64,000 nucleotides of DNA from Rhodospirillales bacterium (GCA_016214125.1 JACRPC010000048.1:17334-81333), one strand, 5' to 3'. Shown: positions 10,221 to 18,675, counted from the first letter of the stretch. The notes: generated from the letters alone by a model not told the origin. Made by a program: numbers and translations.

Positions 10221-10868
10221 TCAACTCTTGGCGGCGTCCTCGGCCGAAACCGGGCGGCTCAGCACGACCTCGTCGATCAGGCCGAACTCCTTGGCCTCCA
10301 GAGCCGTCAGGAACTTGTCGCGTTCCATCGCCCGCTCGATCACCTCCAAAGGCTGGCCGGTGTGCTGGGCATAGACCTCGTTCAACCGGGCCTTGAGGGC
10401 CAGGATTTCGCGGGCGTGGATTTCGATGTCGGTCGCCTGGCCCTGGAAACCGCCCGAAGGCTGGTGGACCATGATGCGGGCGTTGGGCAACGCGAAGCGC
10501 TTGCCCTTGGCGCCGGCGGCCAAGAGGAGCGAGCCCATCGAGGCCGCCTGGCCGATGCAGACGGTGGAGACCGGCGAGCGGATATATTGCATGGTGTCGT
10601 AGATCGCCATGCCCGAGGTGACCACGCCGCCTGGCGAATTGATGTAGAAGGCGATGTCCTTGTTCGGATTCTCCGATTCCAGGAACAGAAGCTGGGCGCA
10701 GATCAGGCTGGAGACGTTGTCATGCACCTGGCCGGTGAGGAAGATGATGCGTTCCTTCAACAGGCGCGAATAGATGTCGTAGGCCCGCTCGCCGCGTGGC
10801 GTCTGTTCGATCACCATCGGCACCAGGGTGTTCATGTAGACGTCGATCGGATCGCGCGCGCCCGTCAT
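10221..10868 (-). CDS. clpP: ATP-dependent Clp protease proteolytic subunit
   Basis: ClpP forms the tetradecameric serine-protease barrel that works with ClpX or ClpA. The 215-residue product shows the catalytic Ser in [14 protein letters not shown], the catalytic His in [11 protein letters not shown], and the N-terminal axial region. It begins 2 bases after tig, the normal tig-clpP order. The usual next gene, clpX, is not there; instead rpoZ follows after about 95 bases (see findings). Confidence 0.96.
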   Translation of the reverse strand: MTGARDPIDVYMNTLVPMVIEQTPRGERAYDIYSRLLKERIIFLTGQVHDNVSSLICAQLLFLESENPNKDIAFYINSPGGVVTSGMAIYDTMQYIRSPVSTVCIGQAASMGSLLLAAGAKGKRFALPNARIMVHQPSGGFQGQATDIEIHAREILALKARLNEVYAQHTGQPLEVIERAMERDKFLTALEAKEFGLIDEVVLSRPVSAEDAAKS

Positions 10869-10870
10869 GG

Positions 10871-12208
10871 CTAGGCTCCCTTGCCGGCTTGTTCGGCTTC
10901 CCGCATCAGCTCGTCCAAGGTGACGGACTTGTCGGTCACCTGGGCCATCTCGACGATGAAATCGACCACCTTGTCCTCGATGATCGGCGCCTTCAGATGT
11001 TCGAGCGCGTGCGGATTTTCGCGGTAGTACTTGAAGACGGCGCTTTCCTGACCGGGATAGCGGCGCACCTCGTTCATCAGGGCGCGGTTCAAATCTTCCT
11101 GGTTGGCGCTGATGTTGTTCTTGCGCCCGACATCGGCGAGCAGGAGGCCCAGGCGGACCCGGCGCTCGGCGATGGCGCGGTATTCGCTCTTCAGCTCATC
11201 GTCGCTCTTGCCCTTGTCGGCCGCGTCCAGCCGATCGGCCTTCTTGTCCTCCTCGATCTGCTTCCAGATCGCCTCGAATTCGGGATCGACGAGGCCCTTG
11301 GGCACCGGGAAGGAATGGCGCTCGGCCAAGGCATCCAAGAGAACGCGCTTGAGGCGCATGCGGGTGACCTGGGCGTAATTGCGCTCGATCTGCTCGCGCA
11401 CCTGCTTCTTCATCGCCTCCAGATTGTCGAGCCCGACCGCCTTGGCCAGTTCGTCATCCTGCTTGGCGGGTACCCGCGCCTTCAATTCCTTGGCGGCGAC
11501 GGTGAAGCTGGCGGCCTTGCCGGCCAGGGCCTCGCTCGGATATTCGGCGGGGAAGGTGACGGCCACCTCGCGGGTTTCGCCCGCCTTGACGCCGACCAAC
11601 TGGTCCTCGAAACCGGGGATGAATTCGCCCGAGCCCAATTCCAGCTCGTAGCCCTCGCCCTTGCCGCCCTCGAAGGGCACGCCATCGACCTTGCCCTCGA
11701 AATCGATCACCACCACGTCGCCCGCTACGGCCGGGCGGGCTTCACTCACCGCTTCCGCCGTGCCGCGCGACTTGGCGATGTTGTCCATCATCTTCTGGAC
11801 TTCCTCGTCGGGCACCGCGACCTTGAGCCGCTCGATCGACAAGCTCTTGAAATCGATCGGCTCGATGGCGGGCAGGGTTTCGACGGCGACGGTGAATTCC
11901 AGATCCTTGCCTTCGGCGAAGGCGGTGATCTGCACGTCGGGCTGAACCGCCGGGGTCAGGCTCTTCTCGGCCATGGCGTGATTGGTGCCGGCGTTGACCG
12001 CCTCCTGCACCACTTCGCCCATCACCGAGGGGCCGTATTTCTTGCGCAAGAGCGCCATCGGAATCTTGCCAGGACGGAAGCCGGGCAGGCGCGCCTCGCG
12101 CCCCACCTCTTCCAGGCGGCGCGTCATCATTTCCTCGATCCGGCCGGCGGGAACCACGATCTTGAAATCGTGCTTGAGGCCGTCCACGTTGGTCACCGTC
12201 ACCTGCAT
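10871..12208 (-). CDS. tig: Trigger factor
   Basis: Trigger factor is the ribosome-bound chaperone and prolyl isomerase that first meets nascent chains. The 445-residue product has an N-terminal ribosome-binding domain (start [32 protein letters not shown] contains the GFRxGKxP signature), a central FKBP domain (about 155-240; [24 protein letters not shown]) and a helical C-terminal chaperone domain. The open frame runs upstream through tRNA-Leu, which yields a false N-terminus beginning MAELADALDLGSS; the ATG at 12208, preceded by GAGGAAG, is the true start. Confidence 0.96.
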   Translation of the reverse strand: MQVTVTNVDGLKHDFKIVVPAGRIEEMMTRRLEEVGREARLPGFRPGKIPMALLRKKYGPSVMGEVVQEAVNAGTNHAMAEKSLTPAVQPDVQITAFAEGKDLEFTVAVETLPAIEPIDFKSLSIERLKVAVPDEEVQKMMDNIAKSRGTAEAVSEARPAVAGDVVVIDFEGKVDGVPFEGGKGEGYELELGSGEFIPGFEDQLVGVKAGETREVAVTFPAEYPSEALAGKAASFTVAAKELKARVPAKQDDELAKAVGLDNLEAMKKQVREQIERNYAQVTRMRLKRVLLDALAERHSFPVPKGLVDPEFEAIWKQIEEDKKADRLDAADKGKSDDELKSEYRAIAERRVRLGLLLADVGRKNNISANQEDLNRALMNEVRRYPGQESAVFKYYRENPHALEHLKAPIIEDKVVDFIVEMAQVTDKSVTLDELMREAEQAGKGA

Positions 12209-12264
12209 CGAAGCCACTTCCTCTGTCGTCTGGAAATCCTGCTCACCGGATAAGACGAGCGGTC

Positions 12265-12349
12265 TGGTGCGGGCGAAGGGACTCGAACCCCCACGCCTTG
12301 CGGCACTGGAACCTAAATCCAGCGCGTCTGCCAGTTCCGCCACGCCCGC
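12265..12349 (-). tRNA. tRNA-Leu (anticodon UAG)
   Basis: The minus strand folds as an 85-nt class II tRNA with the CCA end encoded. The acceptor stem pairs GCGGGCG with CGCCCGC, with discriminator A before CCA. The anticodon arm is CTGGA-TTTAGGT-TCCAG with TAG in the loop, so it reads CUA and probably other CUN leucine codons. The long variable arm (TGCCGCAAGGCG) and the T arm GGGGG-TTCGAGT-CCCTT are visible. It lies just upstream of tig. Confidence 0.97.
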
Positions 12350-12435
12350 GGGACCGCCCCGGCCCGGCGCCGAAGCCGCCTTCTATAGCATGGCCGCCAA
12401 AAAGCCAACAGGAATACCGACATCGGCCCCTTGGC

Positions 12436-12463
12436 TTGCCTGATCGGCCGGAATGTATATAAT
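12436..12463 (+). promoter_or_regulatory. Candidate sigma-70 promoter for the AhpD-like gene
   Basis: TTGCCT at 12436-12441 is separated by 16 bases from a perfect TATAAT at 12458-12463, in an AT-rich patch before the downstream gene. The -35 element is weak, the -10 strong. Confidence 0.55.
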
Positions 12464-12505
12464 AACGATCTAATATAGATGGCCGCTCAACCCAGCGAGG
12501 CGAAA

Positions 12506-12868
12506 ATGATCAAGGATTGGAACGAACTGGCGAATGGATTGACCGCTTTGGTCGCCCAGGTCCGCCAAGGCGCGCCCGAGGCGATGAAGGGCTTCGGCGC
12601 TCTGGCCCGGGGCGCCACCCAGCCGGGCGCGCTCGACGCCAAGACCAAGGAGCTGATGGCGCTGGCGATCGGCATCGCGGTGCGCTGCGACGGCTGCCTG
12701 GCCTTCCACGCCAAGGCGGTGGCGGCCCAGGGCGGCAGTCGGGCCGAGGTGATGGAGACCATCGCCATGGCGGTCTATATGGGGGGCGGCCCTTCGCTCA
12801 TGTATGGGGCGATGGCGCTGGAGGCCTTTGACCAATTCGCCGCCAAGGCCCCAACGGCCGCAGCCTAA
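12506..12868 (+). CDS. Carboxymuconolactone decarboxylase / AhpD-like family protein
   Basis: This small helical protein of about 120 residues belongs to the AhpD/CMD superfamily. The redox motif CDGCLAFH (CxxC followed by His) near residue 65 is the AhpD-type active site; such proteins act as alkylhydroperoxidases or thiol-disulfide reductants. A start at ATG 12506 is preferred because GAGG sits 6 bases upstream; an ATG at 12479 would add nine residues but has no ribosome site. It stands alone with its own promoter. The exact substrate cannot be inferred. Confidence 0.82.
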   Translation: MIKDWNELANGLTALVAQVRQGAPEAMKGFGALARGATQPGALDAKTKELMALAIGIAVRCDGCLAFHAKAVAAQGGSRAEVMETIAMAVYMGGGPSLMYGAMALEAFDQFAAKAPTAAA

Positions 12869-12925
12869 TATACGCGGACCAAACTCCGTGACGGCAAAAA
12901 GGGGCTGAAAAACTTATCAATGGAG

Positions 12926-13207
12926 CTAGCGGGCGCGATGCACTTTCGTCGCTGCGATTTTATTCGAGCCAAGGGCCGGCGCCTGAGCATCAACATAGAC
13001 ATCAAGCAAACGACGAATCATGCGTTGATACTGAGTATGGTGCTTGGAAGCCTCGGACTTGAAGAACGCGATGCTCTTCTTGCTGAGCGCCAATGTGACC
13101 TTTACCCCCTCTTCGCGGAAGGCCAATTCGGCCGGCGACGGGAGAAAGTCGGCGATGACCTGAACCTTGCCGAGCGGTTCATTCGTGTATTTGATTTTCG
13201 CGCTCAT
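12926..13207 (-). CDS. CopG/BrnA-like ribbon-helix-helix antitoxin
   Basis: This 93-residue protein has the segment GVKVTLALSKKSIAFFKSEA followed by YQRMIRRLLDVYVDAQ, the beta strand and two helices of a ribbon-helix-helix DNA-binding fold seen in BrnA/CopG-type antitoxins. Its start lies inside the 3' end of the upstream toxin frame (overlap 13179-13207), the toxin-then-antitoxin order typical of brnTA loci. It should neutralise the toxin and repress the operon (family knowledge). The antitoxin is intact while its toxin partner is frameshifted. Confidence 0.75.
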   Translation of the reverse strand: MSAKIKYTNEPLGKVQVIADFLPSPAELAFREEGVKVTLALSKKSIAFFKSEASKHHTQYQRMIRRLLDVYVDAQAPALGSNKIAATKVHRAR

Positions 13208-13470
13208 AGATGGCCTTTCCCTTGCGCCAATAGCCAGCGCCGATGATACGAATTACCGAGGCGCGGTAGGTGACGCGCACGGTAAGAACCCCACCATCAA
13301 CCTCGCCAAAACAATAAAACCGCTCTTCCGCATGACTGTGACCGACGTCTTTGGCGATGACCCGCCTTGGATCTGCGAAAGCGTATTGGGCACGGGAAAA
13401 AGAAACCGCGTGCTTTCGTTAGATTCTCGGCATCCTTAACGGGGTCCCAGTCAAAACGCGCGCCCGTCAT
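13179..13470 (-). pseudogene. BrnT-family toxin gene with a 1-base frameshift
   Basis: Read on the minus strand from ATG 13470, the product begins MTGARFDWDPVKDAENLTK. One extra base (near 13413) then shifts the frame. If that base is skipped, the frame continues HAVSFSRAQYAFADPRR, then HAEERFYCFGEVDGGVLTV and YRASVIRIIGAGYWRKGKA, ending at a TGA at 13179 inside the antitoxin gene. Together the two parts give a 96-residue BrnT ribonuclease-like toxin of normal length. The shift could be a real inactivating mutation or a sequencing or assembly error. No other complete gene lies between 13208 and 13537. Confidence 0.78.
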
Positions 13471-13537
13471 GGACCAAGATTACCATCGCGCAATACAAAA
13501 AGCCATACGATGATATGGCCGGCCTGCGTCAAGCCCC

Positions 13538-14263
13538 CTACCCCTTCTTCGAGGTGCCCCAATTGTATTGGGTCGATTGGATGGTGCCCTGGGCGACAAA
13601 GCGTTCAACATCGGCCTGACTGCGCTCTTTGGCCGGGTCGTAGCGCTCGAAATGAACCATCGCTTCCAGGGGGCGGCGCGCGCTGGCTTCCGGCTTTTCC
13701 TCGGAATAGCCAAGCGGCATCAGGTGATAGACCCGAAGATCCCTGGGAATGCCCAGCATGTGTTTCAGCATCAGGCTGAAATAGGGCGAACTCACGTCGC
13801 TTACATATTGGGTGGACAGCCCCAAGCTTTCCGCCATCAGCATCATCTGCAACAGCGCGTTGGCCAGACTGCTGAAGAAATGGGAATCGGCCTTTTCCTC
13901 CTGGGTGCGCAGCGGAAAGCTTAAAGCCGTGCGCGGATCGCCCAATTGCAAGATGTGCACCGGCGCCAAACGGAAACCGACCGAACCGCCGACCGAAGCC
14001 TTGCCGCGAATCGTGCGCTCGAGTTCGAGCTTGTCCTGCAACTGCTTCTTGAAGAGATCGGCGATGGCGTGGCGGGTTTCCTTCTCGCGGATGACGATGA
14101 ATTCCCAAGGCTGGCCGTTGCCGGCCGAGGGCGCCGCGCGGCCCGCCTCCAGAACCAGGCGCAGATCCGCGTCGCTCACCGGCTTGTCCTCGCGATAGCC
14201 GGTGCGTACGGACCGGCGATTTTGCATCATCGCCAACAGGGAATCGGGATCGGTTGCGGTCAT
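13538..14263 (-). CDS. Nitroreductase family protein
   Basis: This 241-residue FMN-dependent oxidoreductase has the N-terminal NRRSVRTGY motif and AGRAAPSAGNGQPWEFIVI, which bind the FMN phosphate in the nitroreductase fold. The LMLMAESLGLSTQYVS-type helix and HMLGIPRDLRVYHLMPLGY near the C-terminus are also typical. An ATG 63 bases upstream is in frame, but the ATG at 14263 is preceded by GAGG at a good distance and fits family length. It is monocistronic. The in vivo substrate (nitro compound, quinone or flavin) is not predictable. Confidence 0.86.
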   Translation of the reverse strand: MTATDPDSLLAMMQNRRSVRTGYREDKPVSDADLRLVLEAGRAAPSAGNGQPWEFIVIREKETRHAIADLFKKQLQDKLELERTIRGKASVGGSVGFRLAPVHILQLGDPRTALSFPLRTQEEKADSHFFSSLANALLQMMLMAESLGLSTQYVSDVSSPYFSLMLKHMLGIPRDLRVYHLMPLGYSEEKPEASARRPLEAMVHFERYDPAKERSQADVERFVAQGTIQSTQYNWGTSKKG

Positions 14264-14470
14264 CGGCGGCCTCGTTCTTTGCACGATATTAAACCCATAA
14301 TGCCCAGCACGGCCCTTGACATTCAACCTCGCTGCGCACTAGCGGCATCAAATGGCGACCGCACCCCCGGCCGGCGCGTGCCGCCGATCGCCCAAACGAC
14401 CTCCATTCGACTGATATTGTTCTCCAAAATCACCTTAATGAATGACGTTGGAATTCCCACAAGAAACCAT

Positions 14471-14476
14471 TTGACA
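14471..14476 (+). promoter_or_regulatory. Consensus -35 hexamer upstream of the TPR/barrel gene
   Basis: A perfect TTGACA occurs 75 bases before the start of the TPR/barrel gene in an AT-rich part of the 287-bp divergent intergenic region. No convincing -10 is found at the right distance, so promoter function is uncertain. Apart from this and the short repeat at 14521-14545, I see nothing in 14264-14550. Confidence 0.3.
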
Positions 14477-14520
14477 GCAAATTTGCCGATGTGGCGATAT
14501 GCGCTTGCCCCCTGTTGAGC

Positions 14521-14545
14521 GGGGCTTAAGGGGCTTAAGGGGAGG
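14521..14545 (+). repeat. Short tandem repeat GGGGCTTAA next to a ribosome binding site
   Basis: Two copies of GGGGCTTAA run directly into the GGGGAGG Shine-Dalgarno sequence of the following TTG-started gene. The repeat is too short to assign a role. Confidence 0.4.
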
Positions 14546-14550
14546 TCGCC

Positions 14551-16083
14551 TTGATCACACGCATCGTTTCCGGGCACAGGGCCGGAGTGGCTTTCGCTTG
14601 TCTTGCCCTATTTTCGGTTTTTGCCGCCGAGCCCGCTCTGGCCTCCGAAGCGTCCAAGGCGCTCACCAATAAAGCCGTCGAGGCGCTCCGCGCCTCCGAC
14701 TTCGCCCTTGCCGCAAGGCACTCCCGGGACGCCATCAAGGCCGACCCCACCGATGGCCATGCCCATTTCCTTTCCGCCATCGCCGCCAATCGGGAAGGCC
14801 GGTTCGCCGACGCTTTGGCGGCGCTCGACACCGCCGCCAAATTGGGAAATTCGTCGCCCGAAATGGCCTTTGAAGGCGGCTGGGCGCTTGGCGGAATCGG
14901 GCTCAATGTCGACGCCATCAACGAGCTTAACCGCTATGAGCGGATGCGACCGGGCAGCGCCGCCACCAGCGCGCTCCTCGCCCGGACCTACGCCGCCTCG
15001 GAATTCCACGGAAGTGCGCTCCGCCACAGCGCCGAGGCCAAACGCCGCGATCCGGCTCTGACGCCCGCCATGCTGCTCTTGGAAGCGAAATTGGCCGCCG
15101 ATCAGGGCGACCGGGCGAAGGCCGAGCAGATCGGCAATCAAATCCTCGCCGACTATCCGCAATCTTTGGAAGCCCGCCGGATAAAGCAGGCGCAGACGCG
15201 GGGCGCCAAAAGCGGCAAGCCCTGGGAGGTGCATGGTGAAATAAGCTTCGGCTTCGATAGCAACGTCATCGGCATCGGCGACGAGATCACCCGCCCCTCC
15301 ACCATCTCGCGGCAGAATTCGCTTTTTAGCCACATCGCGGCCGGAACCTCCTACACGATCGCCACCGACCCCCGAGGTTCGCTGACCTTCGGTTATGACG
15401 GCGGCGGCACCGTCAATTTCCAGGTCGACGGCTTCAACAGCCATTCCCACACGCCCTATCTCGAATATGCGCGCCGGCTGTCCGAACGCTGGATTGGCAA
15501 GGTGATGATTGGCGCCAACGCGTCCTTTGTCGAAGGCGACGGCCTCTACTCGGTTTCCGGCATCGGCCAAGCCAGCGCCATGTACCAGTGGGAACCCGGC
15601 AGTGCCACCGAGATCAAGGCCGCCATCGTCGGCACCGGCTTCGAGATGAATCCGGCGATGTGGGAGCAGAACCGCGACGGCGTCACCTACAGCCTGGGCG
15701 CGATCCATCACCAACGGGTTCCTGGAACCAAGCTTGATCTGCGCGCCGGCCCGACCGTCTCGATGGCGGTCACCGAGGGCAGCGATCATGACTATGTCGG
15801 CTTCGGCCTTCAGATCGGCGCCCGCCATCCGCTGTGGTGGGGCGTGGTGGGCGACATCGGCTATTCCTATACCCACACCTGGTATTCGCATCCGCACAGC
15901 TACACGAATTTCATTGACGACCGCGACGACGACGTTCACCGCTTCGCCGCCCGCCTGACGCGTCCGATCACCGGCAACATCACGGCCTTCCTGCGCTACG
16001 ATTACCTGCACCAGGAATCGAACATCGTGCTCTACAGCTACGGCCAGCACCAAGCCGCCATCGGCTTGGCGGTCCAATTCTAG
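14551..16083 (+). CDS. TPR-repeat protein with C-terminal outer-membrane beta-barrel
   Basis: This 510-residue protein has a signal peptide ending near AEPALAS (residue 32), an N-terminal helical TPR region (about 35-215, with repeats such as AARHSRDAIKADPTDGHAHF) and a C-terminal half (about 225-510) of alternating beta strands ending in GLAVQF. The terminal Phe and the start of the barrel at EISFGFDSNV are outer-membrane protein marks. The start is a TTG at 14551, chosen because GGAGG lies 5 bases upstream. The architecture recalls Slam-type (DUF560) proteins, which move lipoproteins to the cell surface, but membership is not established. It is probably co-transcribed with the secreted protein 17 bases downstream. 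Confidence 0.72.
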   Translation: MITRIVSGHRAGVAFACLALFSVFAAEPALASEASKALTNKAVEALRASDFALAARHSRDAIKADPTDGHAHFLSAIAANREGRFADALAALDTAAKLGNSSPEMAFEGGWALGGIGLNVDAINELNRYERMRPGSAATSALLARTYAASEFHGSALRHSAEAKRRDPALTPAMLLLEAKLAADQGDRAKAEQIGNQILADYPQSLEARRIKQAQTRGAKSGKPWEVHGEISFGFDSNVIGIGDEITRPSTISRQNSLFSHIAAGTSYTIATDPRGSLTFGYDGGGTVNFQVDGFNSHSHTPYLEYARRLSERWIGKVMIGANASFVEGDGLYSVSGIGQASAMYQWEPGSATEIKAAIVGTGFEMNPAMWEQNRDGVTYSLGAIHHQRVPGTKLDLRAGPTVSMAVTEGSDHDYVGFGLQIGARHPLWWGVVGDIGYSYTHTWYSHPHSYTNFIDDRDDDVHRFAARLTRPITGNITAFLRYDYLHQESNIVLYSYGQHQAAIGLAVQF

Positions 16084-16100
16084 AGAGGGAGGAAGACGCC

Positions 16101-17141
16101 ATGAAACCGATCGCCGCCCGCCTTTCCGCCCGCCTCCTCACTCTCGCGGGTCTGGTTCTCCTGCTGGGCACGGCCCTGGCTTCGCCCGCCCAGGCCCAGG
16201 GCAGCGGCCAGCCCTGCACCCATCTCGGCAAGCAGGTGACCTGCCCGCCCGGCGTCAAGCCGGGCACCAACTCGGCCGCTTTCAATGCCGATGGCTCCAT
16301 CACTTGGGGCGACGGGCGGCGCACCCCGGCGGCGCGCTGCTGCACCGACTGGCCCGTCACCAACAATCAGAGCCTGCGCGACAACTTCACTCCCAAACCC
16401 GTTATGCCGACGATGGAGGATTTCGTCGACATTCTCCTGACCGGTGGTGGCGAAGGCTACGACCGGTGGCTGGTCAACGCTTACGAATTGGAAGCTCAAG
16501 AAGCCGAGTTCGCCGAGGAAGAACGCATAAGGCAACGGTACTACCAGCAATTATTCGATGACATGAATCGCCGACTCGCGGCCGAGGCGCGAGCCCGGTC
16601 CGCCGGCATGAGCCCGGGGCCCGGTCAGCCCGCCCCCCAACCTCCGAAGATCGAAAACAGGGCCGATGGCTCGACCAAGCTTACGCATGCCAACGGGTCG
16701 ATCACCATCATTACGGCCGATGGGCGGGCGCTGGCGAGGCTCGCCGCTCCGCCATTTAACCTTCCTCCTCCTCAGCCCGCGATGACGGGCATGACGCCGC
16801 CTCCGGCATCGGACGGCGCTCAGGATTCATCGGTGCCCTCGATCCTCGACGATCTGGCCTATCCCGACACCTTTACCCGCAACCGCGACCAGCGGGTGAG
16901 CGAAAACGCCGACCGGGCGGCCAAGGAAAAGGATTTCCGCAAGGAACTGGAAAAGCTGGCCGATGCCGGCAACGAGGAAGCCCGCGAAACCTTGGGCACC
17001 ATGCAGCGCCGGATGCTGGTCGAGAAGGCCAAGACGGACCCCAATTTCCGCGATCTGGCCGAAAAACTGGGCGTCGGCCAGGGCCAGCCGGCCCCCTCGC
17101 CGCCCCCGGCGCCCGCCGGGTCGGGCAGCGGCCGCCGCTAG
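16101..17141 (+). CDS. Secreted proline-rich protein of unknown function
   Basis: This 346-residue protein has a clear signal peptide (LVLLLGTALASPAQAQG, cleavage after AQA near residue 33). A short Cys-containing region follows (PCTHLGKQVTCPP and RRTPAARCCTDWP; four Cys in all), then a charged helical stretch (about 125-165), proline-rich linkers, and a C-terminal charged helix with a Pro/Gly tail. I recognise no domain. It lies 17 bases after the TPR/barrel gene with GAGGGAGGAAG before the ATG, so the two form an operon; it may be a partner or client of the barrel (inference). Confidence 0.7.
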   Translation: MKPIAARLSARLLTLAGLVLLLGTALASPAQAQGSGQPCTHLGKQVTCPPGVKPGTNSAAFNADGSITWGDGRRTPAARCCTDWPVTNNQSLRDNFTPKPVMPTMEDFVDILLTGGGEGYDRWLVNAYELEAQEAEFAEEERIRQRYYQQLFDDMNRRLAAEARARSAGMSPGPGQPAPQPPKIENRADGSTKLTHANGSITIITADGRALARLAAPPFNLPPPQPAMTGMTPPPASDGAQDSSVPSILDDLAYPDTFTRNRDQRVSENADRAAKEKDFRKELEKLADAGNEEARETLGTMQRRMLVEKAKTDPNFRDLAEKLGVGQGQPAPSPPPAPAGSGSGRR

Positions 17142-17156
17142 GCGGTGGCTGCCGCG

Positions 17157-17259
17157 CCATTGCTTGACGGAACGTAAGCCGGAGGTCATTCTCGCCGCCT
17201 TGTTTATCAGGCGGACCGGACATGCTGCTTCTGATCGATAATTACGACAGCTTCACCTA
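17157..17259 (+). repeat. 103-bp direct repeat, upstream copy (trpG promoter and 5' end)
   Basis: This copy matches 18676-18778 at 102 of 103 positions; the only difference is A at 17220 against G at 18739. It contains the trpG upstream region, ribosome site and first 12 codons. Weaker similarity continues for about a dozen bases after a 1-base insertion. The two copies flank the histidine kinase gene. The stretch 17142-17471 holds this repeat, the trpG fragment and the kinase promoter, and no other gene. Confidence 0.95.
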
Positions 17260-17260
17260 A
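17222..17260 (+). pseudogene. trpG 5' fragment (12 codons then TAA)
   Basis: The frame from ATG 17222 encodes [12 protein letters not shown], identical to the start of the real TrpG at 18741, and then stops at TAA because of a 1-base insertion relative to the intact gene. It is a remnant inside the upstream direct repeat and is not expected to be functional. A role as a leader peptide is conceivable but unsupported. Confidence 0.85.
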
Positions 17261-17349
17261 CAATCTCGGGCGCGGTTTTGGCAAGCTGGAAACAGCCAAT
17301 CGGCCCGACAACTCGGCGAAGACACCCTCGTTTTTTTCGATCACTCACC

Positions 17350-17367
17350 ATGTGACGGCCATCACAT
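17350..17367 (+). promoter_or_regulatory. CRP/FNR-superfamily operator upstream of the histidine kinase
   Basis: The sequence ATGTGACGGCCATCACAT is a perfect 6-bp inverted repeat with a 6-base centre and exactly matches the CRP consensus TGTGA-N6-TCACA. Its centre is 31-32 bases before a TATAAT at 17390-17395, so it would sit near -42 relative to the expected transcription start, the position used by activators that replace the -35 element. Confidence 0.7.
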
Positions 17368-17389
17368 CCCGCCTGTCTAAAATATATTA

Positions 17390-17395
17390 TATAAT
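17390..17395 (+). promoter_or_regulatory. -10 element of the histidine kinase promoter
   Basis: A perfect TATAAT lies in a strongly AT-rich stretch 77 bases before the kinase start. There is no good -35 hexamer at 16-18 bases, which fits an activator-dependent promoter served by the CRP-type site just upstream. Confidence 0.6.
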
Positions 17396-17471
17396 GTCAT
17401 AAAATGTGCGCGGCATTAATTTAGAAAATGACGCGCCATTCTACAATCGGGGCATGTCCGGAGGATGATCG

Positions 17472-18596
17472 ATGGCAAGCAACATCGAAGGCATGCATTT
17501 AAATGAACCCACAAATGTCAAATTCCCAAGGTTGTCGCTCAAGCCGGTTTACGTCTATGTCCTAAGTTCGGCTCTGACCCTTGCGATCCTGGTGATCGAT
17601 GTCTTTTCGCCTGGAGGGGAATCGCATGAAGATCTCTATTATCTCCTCCTGCTGTTCTGCCTGCTGCTCACAGATCCCCGCGCTCCGGTCGTGTTCGCGT
17701 CGGCCATCACGCTTTGCATCGTCGCCGGTTATTCTTTGGGCGCCCTATTGACGCCGGAATTTCATGCGACTGGAACGGTTTCGGCCTACCATCAGACCAT
17801 CACGATCGCCATTCTGTGGCTGATTGCCTTCCTGCTCCGCCTTCACAAGATACAAGAGCAGGAAATGAAGGCGCAACGCGCCCGCCTGGAAAGTCTCAAT
17901 CTGGAAAAAAGCCGGATGTTCTCGATCATCGCCCATGATCTGAAAAGCCCCCTCAACGCCGTCCTCGGCTACACCGAGTTGATCGGCCTTTCGAAGGATA
18001 AGAGTTCGCTAGAGACCTTAACCGCCTATGCCGCGCGGGCGCACGATGCCGGAAGCCGCCTCTTGACCTTGCTGGATTCCCTTCTGTCCTGGGGCCGTCT
18101 GCACATGGAAGGCACCGCGTTTCAGCCGCGTCCGATCCACTTGGCCTGGATTATCGACCACGCCGTTCAGGCCCTGTCGCCTTCGGCCACGCAAAAAAAC
18201 ATAACCATCGCGGTCGATGTTATCGAAAACGCCGACAACATGATTCAGGCCGACGAATCGATGGCCGACACCATCGTTCGCAACCTCGTCAACAACGCCA
18301 TCAAATTCACCCCCGAAGGGGGAACGGTAACGATCCACACCGCCCAGGCCGCCGATCGGGCCGGGGTGACGGTCGTCGATTCCGGGCCGGGAATTCCCCC
18401 CGAACGAATGGCGAAGCTTTTCGCTGGGCTGTCCACCCCGGGAACCAAGGGCGAGACCGGCAACGGCCTTGGTCTTTCCCTTTGCCGCGATCTGGCGGAA
18501 AAAAATGGCGGCACGATCACCGCTGAAAGCGCCCTGGGTGAGGGAACGGCCTTCACGCTCATGCTTCCAACCCCGCCGTCTGCCGATCGGCGATAG
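17472..18596 (+). CDS. Membrane-bound sensor histidine kinase (orphan)
   Basis: This 374-residue protein has four hydrophobic segments (about 27-46, 56-68, 72-95 and 108-124), then HisKA and HATPase_c domains. The H-box is SIIAHDLKSPLNAVLG, the N-box NLVNNAIKFTPEGG, G1 VDSGPGIP and G2 GNGLGLSL, so it should autophosphorylate and pass phosphate to a response regulator. No response regulator is adjacent. GGAGG precedes the ATG at 17472 by about 7 bases. The gene is less GC-rich than its neighbours and is flanked by 103-bp repeats carrying the trpG 5' end, which suggests insertion into the trp region. Its signal and partner are unknown. Confidence 0.88.
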   Translation: MASNIEGMHLNEPTNVKFPRLSLKPVYVYVLSSALTLAILVIDVFSPGGESHEDLYYLLLLFCLLLTDPRAPVVFASAITLCIVAGYSLGALLTPEFHATGTVSAYHQTITIAILWLIAFLLRLHKIQEQEMKAQRARLESLNLEKSRMFSIIAHDLKSPLNAVLGYTELIGLSKDKSSLETLTAYAARAHDAGSRLLTLLDSLLSWGRLHMEGTAFQPRPIHLAWIIDHAVQALSPSATQKNITIAVDVIENADNMIQADESMADTIVRNLVNNAIKFTPEGGTVTIHTAQAADRAGVTVVDSGPGIPPERMAKLFAGLSTPGTKGETGNGLGLSLCRDLAEKNGGTITAESALGEGTAFTLMLPTPPSADRR

Positions 18597-18675
18597 CCGA
18601 AGCGGAGCCGAAGGCCGTTTCGATTTGAGCCATCCCCGGACGCCGGCCTTGAGCCGGTGAAGGCAATAGACCCGT

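Noticed and set aside
12209..12343. An in-frame N-terminal extension of trigger factor starting MAELADALDLGSS.
   Set aside because: It is the tRNA-Leu gene read as protein; the real start with a ribosome site is at 12208.
14608..16077. A 489-codon minus-strand frame opposite the TPR/barrel gene.
   Set aside because: No ribosome site, no recognisable motif, and the plus-strand gene has a signal peptide and domain structure.
17222..17260. The 12-codon frame as a trp leader peptide.
   Set aside because: It contains no Trp codon and is an exact copy of the start of trpG within a duplicated segment.
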